Assembly: GCF_026627925.1 (NCBI RefSeq)
Contig: NZ_JAPNLE010000007.1
Coordinates: forward strand, 310,001-374,000
Reading direction: 5' to 3'
DNA: 64,000 nucleotides
From: Cupriavidus sp. D39
Lineage (GTDB): Bacteria; Pseudomonadota; Gammaproteobacteria; Burkholderiales; Burkholderiaceae
This document shows, in pieces, positions 7,881 to 15,886 of the stretch. How positions within the stretch are numbered: position 1 is the stretch's first letter; every line of letters begins with the position of its first letter. Below the pieces are notes generated by a model. The model was not told the origin of the DNA, did not search any database, and was given only the letters and a program-made list of their open reading frames with translations. The position numbers were made by a program, and so were the translations under genes.

Positions 7881-8463
7881 ATGACAATAGTACGCCCCAT
7901 CCTCTTCAGCGGCGCCATGGTGCGCGCCATCCTCGACGGTCGGAAGACGCAGACGCGGCGGGTGGTAAAGGAGCGCCATCTCGTCGCGGCCCCGCCGGCG
8001 TCGTTCTTTCAGTACCTGCGCGAAGCCTGTCCCTTCGGCAAGCCTGGCGACCGGCTGTGGGTGCGCGAAACCTGGGCGCAGCCCGCTGCGCTCGATCCGG
8101 GCCCGACCGTCTACCGCGCGGACTACCCCGCCTGCGTGCCGGCTGGGTACGAGAACGTGCCGCCGGTCGAGGCAGTCACTTGGAAGCCGAACATCCATAT
8201 GCCGCGCCTCTGTCGCGGATACAGCTGGAGGTGACTGGCGTGCGCGTTGAGCGACTGAACGATTGAACGACTGCGGCGAGGTCGACGCCATCGCCGAAGG
8301 CCTAATCCGCTTTGGTGACGGCTGGCGAGGTGCACCGGATCTGCCCTGGTTCGCGTCGCCGGTTGCGGCCTACGCAAGCCTGTGGGACAACATCAACGAC
8401 GCCGACGCTTGGCAGACCAATCCGTGGGTATGGGTGTTGGAGTTTCGGAGGGTTCAGCCGTGA
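7881..8463 (+). pseudogene. Phage ASCH-like protein, two frame breaks
   Basis: Three frames in order give one recognisable phage protein: MTIVRPILFSGAMVRAILDG and KTQTRRVVKE, GDRLWVRETWAQ, then LEVTGVRVERLND, EVDAIAEGLIRFG and NPWVWVLEFRRVQP at the end. Small ASCH-fold proteins with the KTQTRR and GDRLWVRET signatures are common in phages and may bind RNA or modified bases. The first break is near 8205. The second coincides with a short tandem duplication of GAACGA at about 8257-8270. Net length is one base off frame. It overlaps the end of the minus-strand gene at 8454. Confidence 0.65.
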
Positions 8464-8657
8464 TCATCAACCCACGCTTTCGCCCAAACGATCCCGGCTA
8501 CCGCAGCACGCTCAAACGAGGGGTAGTATCCCAAGGGATCCGAGCCTTCCACAAGGCGACCATCCTTTTCAACTGCACCGGATGCCTCGAAGGATCCATC
8601 GCCAAGCTGCTTTGCAAAGCCGCGGACGGTGTAGCCTTGGTAGCTCTCGATTGTCAT
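8454..8657 (-). CDS. Small protein of unknown function, module 6
   Basis: A 67-residue protein from ATG 8657 (MTIESYQGYTVRGFAKQL, then GSFEASGAVEKDGRLVEGS, ending AKAWVDDHG). Short proteins with this SYxGYxxxG opening and Trp-rich helical end are familiar from Cupriavidus and Burkholderia genomes but have no assigned role. It faces the DUF1643 gene across a 32-bp spacer, and its 3' end overlaps the converging ASCH-like gene by 10 bases. Confidence 0.6.
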   Translation of the reverse strand: MTIESYQGYTVRGFAKQLGDGSFEASGAVEKDGRLVEGSDPLGYYPSFERAAVAGIVWAKAWVDDHG

Positions 8658-8689
8658 GACGGCCTCCGATTGGGACGGGAGATCGTAGC
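8658..8689. promoter_or_regulatory. Divergent 32-bp spacer, module 6
   Basis: Thirty-two bases between ATG 8657 (minus) and ATG 8690 (plus). GCCTCC lies near the minus start and GGGAGATCGTAGC directly before the plus start. Confidence 0.6.
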
Positions 8690-9189
8690 ATGAAGCACCT
8701 GACCACCCAGACCCTCGACGGCGAAGCCGGCGCCATCCTCTCCGACTGCGAGCAGTACCGCTACCGCCTCTGGCGCGAGTGGGACCGCAGCCGCCCGGGC
8801 CTGGGCTTCATCATGCTCAACCCCTCGACCGCCGACCACCAGGCCAACGACCCGACGATCACCCGCTGCCTACAGCGCGCGCTGGCCGGCAAGTACGGCC
8901 GACTGGAGGTGGTGAACCTGTTCCCGTTGCGCTCGACCGATCCTGACGGCCTGCTGGCCCACCCGGCGCCGCTTGGGCGCGAGGACACGGCGAACTGCTC
9001 GATCATGGACGCGCTCGATCGCTGCTCGCTGGTGATCTGCGCCTGGGGCGCGCACAAGTCGGCGCCGGCGCGCGCTGCGGAGGTGCTGCGCATCGTCAGG
9101 ATGTGCGGCCGCAGCACCCTGCTCCATCACACCGGTCTGAACCAGGACGGCAGCCCGAAGCACCCCCTATACATCGCAGCCAAAGTTGA
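8690..9189 (+). pseudogene. DUF1643 protein, 3' end cut by a Tn3-type end
   Basis: The sequence LGFIMLNPSTADHQANDPT, followed by the GRLEVVNLFPLRSTDP and LVICAWGAH segments and KHPLYIA, identifies a DUF1643 protein, a family of unknown role common on phages and plasmids. About 163 residues are native. The last codons (GRPGFAKNPPHP) come from the Tn3-type terminal repeat that begins at 9190, so only the extreme C-terminus is replaced. It is the best preserved plus-strand member of the alternating array. Confidence 0.75.
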
Positions 9190-9227
9190 GGGTCGGCCGG
9201 GATTCGCAAAAAATCCGCCACATCCCT
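9190..9227 (+). repeat. Tn3-family left terminal inverted repeat
   Basis: GGGTCGGCCGGGATTCGCA followed by AAAAATCCGCCACAT, reading inward. The same repeat occurs at 60710-60747, and the opposite end at 49733-49770 reads GGGTTGGCCGCTATTCGTA inward. It interrupts the DUF1643 gene. Confidence 0.75.
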
Positions 9228-9518
9228 GACAACCCATTGATTTATCGAGGGAATTTAGCCTTTCCGGCACCCGGATGCCAGGATAGTGCCTATAGAGCAG
9301 CATATTTCCGCAAAGTGAGGCGGAAGGCAAGAGCGCCTGGCCCGTCAACCTGTCATCAAAGGCGGGCAAATTACTTTCCCTGGCACCGGCCTCGAGGGGC
9401 GGGGCGGTTTTGGCAGGGAGTAGACCTTGGCTGCCGCAAATGGCGACAGGACAATCTGCAACGATGACGAGGTCCGGTACGCGGCGCATCAATCTGAATT
9501 TGGTGCAGCGCTAAGAGC

Positions 9519-10325
9519 AGGGAGCGCTGCTGGCGGTACGGCGCCAGCATGAATGGCAGATCGAAGTTGCCAGCGTACGCGATATGCTCATTGCAGCGGG
9601 CAAGCGCGCCCGCTGCATCGTTGCCGAGCAGTTCACGCACCTTATCCAGCCGGAAGATGTCGGCAATGCCGTCATCCACCAGGACCTGCAGCACATCACG
9701 GAACTGCCTGACCAGGTCTTCCAATGTGTCCGCATGCGCGAGCTGATATTGCTGCAGCCGGGTCCTGGCGAGGGTCTCGAGCTTGCGCATGACCTTGATG
9801 AAGATTTCCGCCACATCATCGAGCGCCTTCTGCAACTGCGCTTGAATGAAGAGCACTGCCAAGGTGTATCGTTTGGCTGGCTTGAGCGACCTGAGCTCAG
9901 CAATGTCAAGCGCCCGGGCCTCCGTCACCAGTTGCGTGCGCTTGCTCACGGAAAGCAAGGCCGGCGCCTGCGGCATACCCTCGGCAAGGGTCCGCAGGGA
10001 CTGGATGTGTTTGAGGAAGCTTGCAATTTCGCGCGCGGGAGGGCGCTTGGGCTCGCGTTTGAGCTGCTCCCACCCGGATTTGCCGACCTGACCGTTAAAC
10101 AACGGCGATCAGCGCGCTATCGAGCGAATCCGAGATGGCGCGATAGATGGCGTCATTGCACCGGCTGCGGGCCTGAGTCGCTATTCGGTGCAGGCTGGCA
10201 AGTGGCGGCAGTTCGCACCGTACCCGGCTCAGCTCTTCGATCAGCACGTTGACGATGTCGGGCAATTCGACCTTGGTGTGCGCCGCATCGGTTGCGAGCG
10301 CCTCCAGCCATGGGCTGCATCCTTA
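9519..10325 (-). pseudogene. tnpA: Tn3 transposase TnpA, N-terminal/middle part, inverted
   Basis: The minus strand encodes CSPWLEALATDAAHTKVELP through RAISDSLDSALIA, then after a frame break near 10100 GKSGWEQLKREPKRPPAREI, LKPAKRYTLAVLFIQAQLQK and NFDLPFMLAPYRQQRSLL. This is the helical N-terminal half of Tn3-family transposases, which binds the terminal repeats. A small deletion plus frameshift lies at the break. The fragment ends at 9519 exactly where the plus-strand fragment at 10326 would continue, so it was split by inversion. It is inactive. Confidence 0.8.
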
Positions 10326-10757
10326 TTTCAGTGCCTTGAGGTCCAAATCCAGTTCGCAGGACAAGACGGTCCTGGTGGCACTGGCCTGGATACAGGGCTT
10401 CCGGACCTCACACCGCGAACATCTGCAACTCACCGACGACGATCTGATGAACCTTCCGCTCGACTGGATCCCGGCCAAGTGGGAGAAAGCCATCTTTCCG
10501 GACGGCCGGAGTACTCGTCTGCTCCATCGCAGGTACTTTGAGCTGTGCGTGTTCGATCAGGTCATGCGTGAGCTGAGTTCGGGCGATCTTTACGTGGAGG
10601 GCAGCGACCGTTTTGATGACTTCCGCGTCCATCAGGTATCGGAGGAGGTGTTCGAGCGGGAGCTACCGCACTACTGTGACATCGTTCGCCTGCCAACGGA
10701 TGGCAAGAGCTTCATCAGGACGCTGTGGGACAGCCTGAGTAACCGCGCAATTGAGCG
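10326..10757 (+). pseudogene. tnpA: Tn3 transposase TnpA, middle part
   Basis: Plus-strand sequence VLVALAWIQGFRTSHREHLQ, DWIPAKWEKAIFP, RRYFELCVFDQVMREL and SGDLYVEGSDRFDDFRVHQV is the central region of the same transposase family. A frame shift separates LFQCLEV from SSQDKTVLV near 10350. Homology stops after DSLSNRA; the DDE core is absent here. The C-terminal part of such a transposase is found separately at 49331-49731. Confidence 0.8.
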
Positions 10758-10862
10758 CATGAGAGTCGTTCTCGGCGAACAGGTGGGGTCGGGACGATCG
10801 AGCAGGATCGGCAATGTCCGATGGTATTCACGGTGAATACCCCCAAGGTCTGCTAGGGCAGG

Positions 10863-10906
10863 TTATGTACCGTGCATAACTCTTGATAACTATTCATTAT
10901 CGAGAG
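10863..10906. repeat. Recombination-site-like double inverted repeat
   Basis: Two inverted repeats lie back to back. TTATGTACCGTGCATAA (10863-10879) is followed by CTCTTGATAA and TTATCGAGAG (10880-10889 and 10897-10906) around a 7-base spacer. Ten-base arms with a 6-8-base spacer are what tyrosine recombinases recognise as a core site. Its place just beyond the Tn3-type fragment suggests a cointegrate-resolution site; this is inference. Confidence 0.45.
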
Positions 10907-10944
10907 TAATAGCGGCCTCGCCGGGCCACTCGGCCCAGACTCCA

Positions 10945-11088
10945 TCAGGGGGCGCCGCGAACGCCGCCATCCGACGACTTGCAGTCGCTGCACGGCGTGG
11001 CGTGGGCCGGGGTGGCCGACAGCCACGTCAGGCCGAGCGCGCTCACCAGGGTAGCGAGCCGCGCTAACCTGCGCATCCAGGTGGTCAT
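10945..11088 (-). CDS. Tiny secreted peptide A
   Basis: A 47-residue peptide from ATG 11088, preceded by TAGGAGCAAACC. It starts MTTWMRRLARLATLVSALGL and continues TWLSATPAHA, a clear Sec signal peptide with an AxA-type cleavage site. The mature part is only about 17 residues (TPCSDCKSSDGGVRGAP) with two cysteines in a CxxC pattern. A paralogue with the same ribosome-binding site lies immediately upstream on the same strand. Function unknown; a redox, metal-binding or signalling peptide is possible. Confidence 0.55.
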   Translation of the reverse strand: MTTWMRRLARLATLVSALGLTWLSATPAHATPCSDCKSSDGGVRGAP

Positions 11089-11124
11089 GGTTTGCTCCTA
11101 ACCCATCCGTCCCTAGGGGTACCG

Positions 11125-11288
11125 CTACCTACCGCCGCCATCCGGGCTTGGGTCGTGGGGTAGCGACGCATGGCGTCCGCCGCCATCCTGGCTCGGGCAG
11201 GCGTGGGCCGGGGGGCCGACAGCCAGATCAGGCCGACCGCGCTGGCCAGGGCGGCGAGCAGCGCGAACCTTCGCATCCAGTACTTCAT
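11125..11288 (-). pseudogene. Tiny secreted peptide B, one base short
   Basis: From ATG 11288, after TTAGGAGCAAGCC, it reads MKYWMRRFALLAALASAVGL and IWLSA, matching peptide A. The frame then breaks in a run of six C (minus strand). Adding one C restores PPAHACPSQDGGGRHASLPH and DPSPDGGGR ending at 11125 (164 bases plus one gives 55 codons). As written, the frame instead runs on to 11085. It may be intact if the run was undercalled. The two peptides form a tandem pair. Confidence 0.45.
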
Positions 11289-11381
11289 GGCTTGCTCCTA
11301 ACGGAGCGAACATCGGGTCGCCGCGGACGGCTTCACGACCGAGGTTCGCAATCCCAAAGGATAGTGTTTTCGTGCGCCGCA

Positions 11382-11560
11382 TCAAGCCATAAGCGCGGCA
11401 GCGGCGGGGCCATGCGCTTCCAGGCTCATCGCCTGGCGCTCGCTCTCGCTGGCCAAGTCGGCATTGACCTGCTGGAGCTCAGCCAGATCGGCCGCCCGGT
11501 CGGCATTGCCTGGCCCACGGAGTCGGCGATGCGGTGCCGACGGTCTGCGAAGGACAGCAC
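11382..11560 (-). other. Coiled-coil fragment of unknown origin
   Basis: The minus-strand frame ends with GNADRAADLAELQQVNADLA and SESERQAMSLEAHG, stopping at 11382. The heptad-like pattern suggests the end of a coiled-coil protein. I cannot assign a family. The rest of 11289-11720 shows no supported gene. Confidence 0.25.
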
Positions 11561-11720
11561 CTGCGGAAATCCCACAAGAGGAAGTCGTGACAGCACCCTG
11601 CTCCAATGGACCAACGGATAGGGCGCCCATGGATGACAACATTCACGAAGCACACGGCCAAGATGCTGGCCAGTTGGTTGGTACAGGCGGCACTACGCGA
11701 GACGATGCACGTGGCCTGGC

Positions 11721-12593
11721 CAGTTCGCGCGACGCAAGGACGGCACCGAGTTCCCGGCGGAAATCACGACCAATGACGCCACGTTCGAAGGCGAGCCGCT
11801 TCTGTTGACCGTTGTCATCGACCGGACCGAGCGATACGAATTGCAGCGCAACCGGCAGGAGCTTGCCCATCTGACGCGTGTCTCCACGCTCGGCGAGCTG
11901 GCGAGTTCGCTCGCGCACGAGTTGAATCAGCCGCTTACGGCCATCTTGAGCAACGCACAGGCCGCCCAGCGCTTCATGTCGACGCAGCCGATCAACCTGA
12001 CCGAGGTGCGCGAGATCCTGCAGGATCTCGTCGAGGACGACCACCGCGCGAGCGAAGTGATCCGCAGGATTCGCACGCTGGTGAAGAAGGGCGAACTCGA
12101 AGCCGCGCCCCTCAGTCTCGATCGCGTCATCGGCGACGTAGCGATGCTGGTGCACAGCGACGCGATAGTGCGCGGAATCCGCGTGGTCCTGAACACCGAC
12201 CCCAGGCTGCCGTCGGTTCAAGGCGATAGCGTGCAACTGCAGCAGGTTGTACTGAATCTGTTGCTCAACGCGTTCCACGCAACCGAGTCCTGCCCGGCAC
12301 ACGATCGCGTGGTCGTGATCGACGCCACGCGCGAAGGCGCAGACATGGTTCGCGTGGCGGTGCGGGACCGCGGACCCGGCCTGAGCGCCGACAAGCTCGA
12401 GCAGATCTTCAAGCCATTCTTCACCTCAAAGCGCGAAGGGCTTGGCCTCGGCCTTTCCATCAGCCGATCCATCGTTGAAATGCACGGCGGACGCATCTGG
12501 GCGGGGAATAACAGCGACCAAGGTGCCACTTTCTGTTTCACGTTGCCGGTCGCAGCGAAAACAGAGCCCGCTCATTCGGGGGAACACCCATGA
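11721..12593 (+). pseudogene. FixL-like sensor histidine kinase, N-terminus missing
   Basis: From QFARRKDGTEFPAEITTN onward this matches the full-length kinase at 29877-31409, but the membrane anchor and most of the PAS domain are gone. The H-box (SSLAHELNQPLTAIL), N-box (NLLLNAFHA) and glycine boxes (RDRGPGL, GLGLGLSISRSI) are intact. Only a TTG at 11805 lies in frame as a start. The stop overlaps the downstream regulator by 4 bases, as in the second pair. Autokinase activity is conceivable, but sensing should be lost. Confidence 0.75.
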
Positions 12594-13255
12594 ACAACGC
12601 CATGCCAACCGTCTACGTGGTGGATGACGACGACGCCGTACGCCGGGCGCTAATGCGCCTGATCCGCTGCGCAGGCTACCTTGTCGAAGGATTCGGCACA
12701 GCGCGCGAGTTCCTCGACAGCGGCGCGTCCAACGACTGCAACGCCTGCCTGTTGCTCGACGTGCAACTCCCCGACTTGAACGGACTGGAGCTGCAGCGTG
12801 AGCTCAATGGAGCAGGCAGGCCGCTGTCGATCGTCTTCCTCACCGGGCACGGCGATATCCCGACCAGCGTGCGCGCAATGAAGGCGGGCGCGACGGACTT
12901 CCTGGTCAAGCCGGTGTGCGACAGCGATCTGCTGAGCGCGATCGAATCCGCGTTGGGGCGCGCGTCGCAAGCACGCGCGAGCCGCATCGAGATCGAAGCC
13001 ATCTACAGCCGCATTGACCGCCTCACGCAGCGCGAGCGGGAAGTGCTCACGCTGGTCGTCGAAGGCCGACTGAACAAGCAGATGGCTTGTGAGCCGGGCA
13101 CGGCGGAAAAGACTATCAAAGTCCACCGGGCCCGCGTGATGAAAAAGATGGAGGCGCACTCGCTGGCCGAACTGGTGCGTATCAGCGATAAGGCCGGCAT
13201 CCCCCATCCGCTCCTTCACCCGCCGCAGAGCGCCGCCACAGCCACGGCAACATGA
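12590..13255 (+). CDS. FixJ/NarL-type response regulator, copy 1
   Basis: A 221-residue two-domain regulator. The receiver (about residues 6-120) has VDDDDAVRRAL, the phospho-acceptor Asp in LLLDVQLPDLNG and Lys in FLVKPV. The LuxR-type helix-turn-helix (about residues 143-200) has LTQREREVLTLVVEGRLNKQ and TIKVHRARVMKKMEAHS. The start overlaps the kinase stop by 4 bases, so they were coupled. It is closely similar to the regulator at 29260-29880 with a longer C-terminal tail. No lesion is seen, but its partner kinase is truncated. It is a candidate for binding the palindromes of this window. Confidence 0.85.
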   Translation: MNNAMPTVYVVDDDDAVRRALMRLIRCAGYLVEGFGTAREFLDSGASNDCNACLLLDVQLPDLNGLELQRELNGAGRPLSIVFLTGHGDIPTSVRAMKAGATDFLVKPVCDSDLLSAIESALGRASQARASRIEIEAIYSRIDRLTQREREVLTLVVEGRLNKQMACEPGTAEKTIKVHRARVMKKMEAHSLAELVRISDKAGIPHPLLHPPQSAATATAT

Positions 13256-13290
13256 CATAGCCTGGCAAACCTCGCGCCAACCGCGAATCC

Positions 13291-13575
13291 TCAGTTGCAT
13301 CCCTGATGGCGGGCCGTCTTGGCGCAGGTCTTTCCGCTCGGGCTTGTATAGACCCCCTTGCCATTCTTGGTCTTGGCCTCCCCGCCCTTGCTCGTCTGCG
13401 TCGTTGTCACACCGTTCTGGTTCTTCTCGGACGTAAAGCTGTTACCCGTGTTCCGGTTATACCCGGCTGCCGACTCTCCGTTGTTGCAAACGACAGCCCC
13501 ACGCGCGTTGGTGGTGCATTCGGCAAACGCGTTCGCGCAAAGCATTGCGCATGCCAACATAGCTAGCATTTTCAT
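13291..13575 (-). CDS. Small secreted cysteine-containing protein
   Basis: A 94-residue protein from ATG 13575 with an AAGGAG site 7 bases upstream. MKMLAMLACAMLCANAFAEC is a Sec signal peptide cleaved after AFA. The mature part is Asn/Thr/Gly/Lys-rich (NRNTGNSFTSEKNQNGVTTT, GKGVYTSPSGKTCAKT) with four cysteines that could form two disulfides. Similar short secreted proteins occur in Cupriavidus-like genomes without known role. It stands alone, opposite to the regulator before it. Confidence 0.6.
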   Translation of the reverse strand: MKMLAMLACAMLCANAFAECTTNARGAVVCNNGESAAGYNRNTGNSFTSEKNQNGVTTTQTSKGGEAKTKNGKGVYTSPSGKTCAKTARHQGCN

Positions 13576-13671
13576 GGCCACTCCTTGTTATGGCCGACAC
13601 AAACATCCCGTGCCAGCACGTCCTCTGTTAAAGAGTAGGTCAGCGTCGCGCCGTCCGGGCCGCCTCCCGCG

Positions 13672-14433
13672 CTACAGGCCAAGATGGGCAAACGCGTCGT
13701 GCATGGGCGCAAGCGACACACTGACCATCCCATAGAGTGGCGTGCTCATCTCCTCGATCAGGAAGATAGCCCCTGAAGTCGACAACGCGCACATCATCAA
13801 AGCGGCAATGATGGTTCCGTTGCGGTCGGCGAACAGCCCGAACGTGCCGAACACAATGGACAGCCATAGCACCAGAACGACCAGCAGGGATATCGGGATC
13901 GAAGACTTTGTCTGCAGCAACGCGAGCCAGCGCGCCGCGAACACGCTATCGACAATCTGAAGGGCCTTCGCCTTCAATTGAACGTGCTCGTCGTCGCGCG
14001 CAGCCAGCGACTCGAGCTTGCGCTGAAAACCTTCCAGCTGGCTGACCGCCTCGGCATTGCCGAGCTTCGCCATCTGCGCTGCGTCACCCGAGTCGAGTAC
14101 CTGGATCTTTTCGGCGTAGACGCGCTTGAGCAAGACACGAGCCTCCTGCGCGTCCGGGCCATACTTGGCCAGCACGCGATCGAGTTGAATGATGCTGGCG
14201 GAATTCTGCACAATCTCGCTGCTCACTGTGTCGAACGTGCCCTTCGCCGACGAAACCAGCAGCCCAAGCACCAACGCCGCCATCGTGGCAATCAGGCCGG
14301 TCGCCATCTTGACGACGCTGATGGACTGATCGCTAAGGTGGTGCTCAGGCAGCATGGCGCGCCCCCACATGCCCAGCAGTGAACTGCCGAACACACAGGC
14401 AAACACGATCAAGGCGATGACGAGGTGGTTCAT
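13672..14433 (-). CDS. DUF4239 family membrane protein
   Basis: A 253-residue inner-membrane protein. Two N-terminal helices (about residues 4-20 and 42-62), a long cytosolic Gln/Glu/Lys-rich middle, and two C-terminal helices (about 182-200 and 206-226) give the DUF4239 (bestrophin-like) layout. The block GLIATMAALVLGLLVSSAKG with the following SSEIVQNSASIIQLDRVL is characteristic. The role is unproven; members are thought to be ion channels or regulators. It ends 96 bases from the secreted-protein start and is followed upstream by an IS5-type remnant. Confidence 0.7.
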   Translation of the reverse strand: MNHLVIALIVFACVFGSSLLGMWGRAMLPEHHLSDQSISVVKMATGLIATMAALVLGLLVSSAKGTFDTVSSEIVQNSASIIQLDRVLAKYGPDAQEARVLLKRVYAEKIQVLDSGDAAQMAKLGNAEAVSQLEGFQRKLESLAARDDEHVQLKAKALQIVDSVFAARWLALLQTKSSIPISLLVVLVLWLSIVFGTFGLFADRNGTIIAALMMCALSTSGAIFLIEEMSTPLYGMVSVSLAPMHDAFAHLGL

Positions 14434-14488
14434 GTCTCTCCCTCTAAACGGCGAGGCGGCAACGCGGCGACATCAGACCAAGCCCTAA

Positions 14489-14816
14489 GGAAGTGCTGAT
14501 CAATGAGGTTTTCGCTTGATGTTGCACAAGCCAATGACCTGGGTTTTCGCAATGCGAGAGAGATCGGCCGATTCAAGCCGATTTTTTCTCGTTTCGCGCC
14601 TTTCCTGGCGCGCTTTGCGCGCTCAGGACGGACTGCTCCCCCGCAGCGCCAACAACTGCTTTTTGGCCAGCACCAGATTCGCCAGACCAAACAGGCTGAA
14701 CAACTGCGCTGTGTTCTTGACCAGGCCCTTGTAGCGAACCATGCGATGACCAAACAGATTTTTTATGACGTGGAACGGATGCTCGACCCGCGCCCGAATC
14801 CGGGCCTTGGCTCGCT
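14489..14816 (-). mobile_element. IS5-type remnant (3' end only)
   Basis: The left end GGAAGTGCTGATCAAT at 14489 matches the ends of the element at 18202-19440 and is preceded by CTAA, a YTAR target. Only the last part of the transposase gene remains, and the other end is missing at the junction with the receiver gene near 14816. An insertion followed by deletion is the simplest reading. Confidence 0.7.
14623..14816 (-). pseudogene. IS5-type transposase, C-terminal fragment
   Basis: Encodes RARVEHPFHVIKNLFGHRMV followed by KNTAQLFSLFGLANLVLAKK and ALRGSSPS, matching the end of the transposase at 18346-19356. The conserved Glu of the DDE core (in RVEHPF) is retained but the two Asp are not. 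It is inactive. Confidence 0.75.
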
Positions 14817-15107
14817 CGACGCCGAGTCGCGAACGCCCGTCTCGTCATGCGCGGTGATGAAGATCACGGGAATGCCGCTGCCAGCGAGCCGGCGTTGCAC
14901 CTCAAGCCCGTTCAGGCCCGGCATCTGGATATCGAGCACGAGGCAATCCGGACGGTATGCCGGTATGGAATCGAACATGTCCAGAAACTCGTCCCCGGTC
15001 TTAAATGTGTCCGCTGACAGTCCGACAGAGCGCAGAAGCCGTTTGATGGCACGGCGCACCGATTCGTCGTCATCCACCACTGCGACGAACGGCTTGACTT
15101 TGCTCAT
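14817..15107 (-). pseudogene. CheY-like receiver protein, 3' end cut by IS5-type fragment
   Basis: From ATG 15107 it reads MSKVKPFVAVVDDDESVRRA, with phospho-acceptor Asp in LVLDIQMPGLNG, and matches the complete single-domain receiver at 47159-47545. Homology stops after HDETGVR, about residue 95 of 128, where IS5-type sequence begins, so the conserved Lys is lost. A degenerate copy of the palindromic operator lies 94 bases upstream, as at the intact gene. This is a decayed paralogue, not a rearranged part of the same gene. Confidence 0.75.
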
Positions 15108-15193
15108 GGCGACATTCCCCATACACAGGCGGCGCAGCACCCAGCCTGATTCGACGCTAGGTTGAGCGTATGACAGTTGTCTGGTTGCGGATA

Positions 15194-15209
15194 TGGAACT
15201 TTGGTCTAA
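15194..15209 (-). promoter_or_regulatory. Degenerate palindromic operator
   Basis: TTAGACCAAAGTTCCA read on the minus strand, toward the truncated receiver gene. It keeps the GACCAAAGT core but has mismatches in both arms relative to TTGGACCAAAGTCCAA. Its position matches the intact site at 47630-47645. Confidence 0.5.
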
Positions 15210-15886
15210 CAGGCGGGGACGACGTCGCAAGAGCCTATGCCGTTGAGACGTGCAGGGCCTGGGTCCGGTGCCGCTGTCGCGGTCCAGGAGTGCCATACAG
15301 CACGCCGATGCCGTTTTCAACTACCGGCGCATTCAGGGACCATTTTGCGCAACCGAGACTTGCTGGACTACGTGCGCCTTGGCCGGACCGGAAATCCGGA
15401 CTTAGCTGGATTGCTGCACAACCGACAAATCGTCGGCCAATCCTGCCATTGGAACTCAGGAGAGCGATCGGGACCCACGCTTGTCGAAGGGGCTGCGGCC
15501 GCGCCGCGCTCGAAGACCAAGGCAGGCAAGCTTGGAGGAGACCGTGGACGTGCGCGAAGAACGCGGGCGCATTGTCATGCGGCCGCGTTCGGCGAGGAAA
15601 TCGGCTTGAGCGGCAGCCGGCGCGCATCGCCCGCGAGATCGCCTTCAGCAGCGCACGTCCGTGCAAGCCAATCTGGCCGATAATGACCTGACTCCCGAGC
15701 TTAGACTTGCGGCTTCCATGATCGCGGCAGGAATGCGTCTCCTGACCGGCGGACCCGTCCAGGTATCTGCCGCTATAGTGATTTTGTTGAATTCTCCACA
15801 TGGACACACTGAATTTCCTTTCGCCTTGCGACTAGACTAAGTTACCGGCAGGGTTGCAGACCGGGCCTTCCGGCTGGGGAGTCTAT
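15210..15886. other. Mostly non-coding; antitoxin-like scrap
   Basis: No complete gene is supported. At 15531-15609 (plus) the frame LEETVDVREERGRIVMRP resembles the end of a MazE/AbrB-type antitoxin, but only about 25 codons remain. The rest shows no recognisable family. GGGGAG at about 15876 is the likely ribosome-binding site of the DUF3300 gene. Confidence 0.3.

Larger units (their letters stand above)
9190..10757 (+). mobile_element. Tn3-family transposon fragment with internal inversion
   Basis: Starts with a 38-bp-class terminal repeat (GGGTCGGCCGGGATTCG) at 9190. Bases 9190-9512 match 60710-61105. The tnpA N-terminal-to-middle part follows on the minus strand (9519-10325), and the next tnpA part is on the plus strand (10326-10757). 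Flipping the minus segment back joins RQQRSLL to FQCLEV, the expected tnpA order, so one inversion explains the layout. The first part of tnpA and the C-terminus are missing here. Confidence 0.8.
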
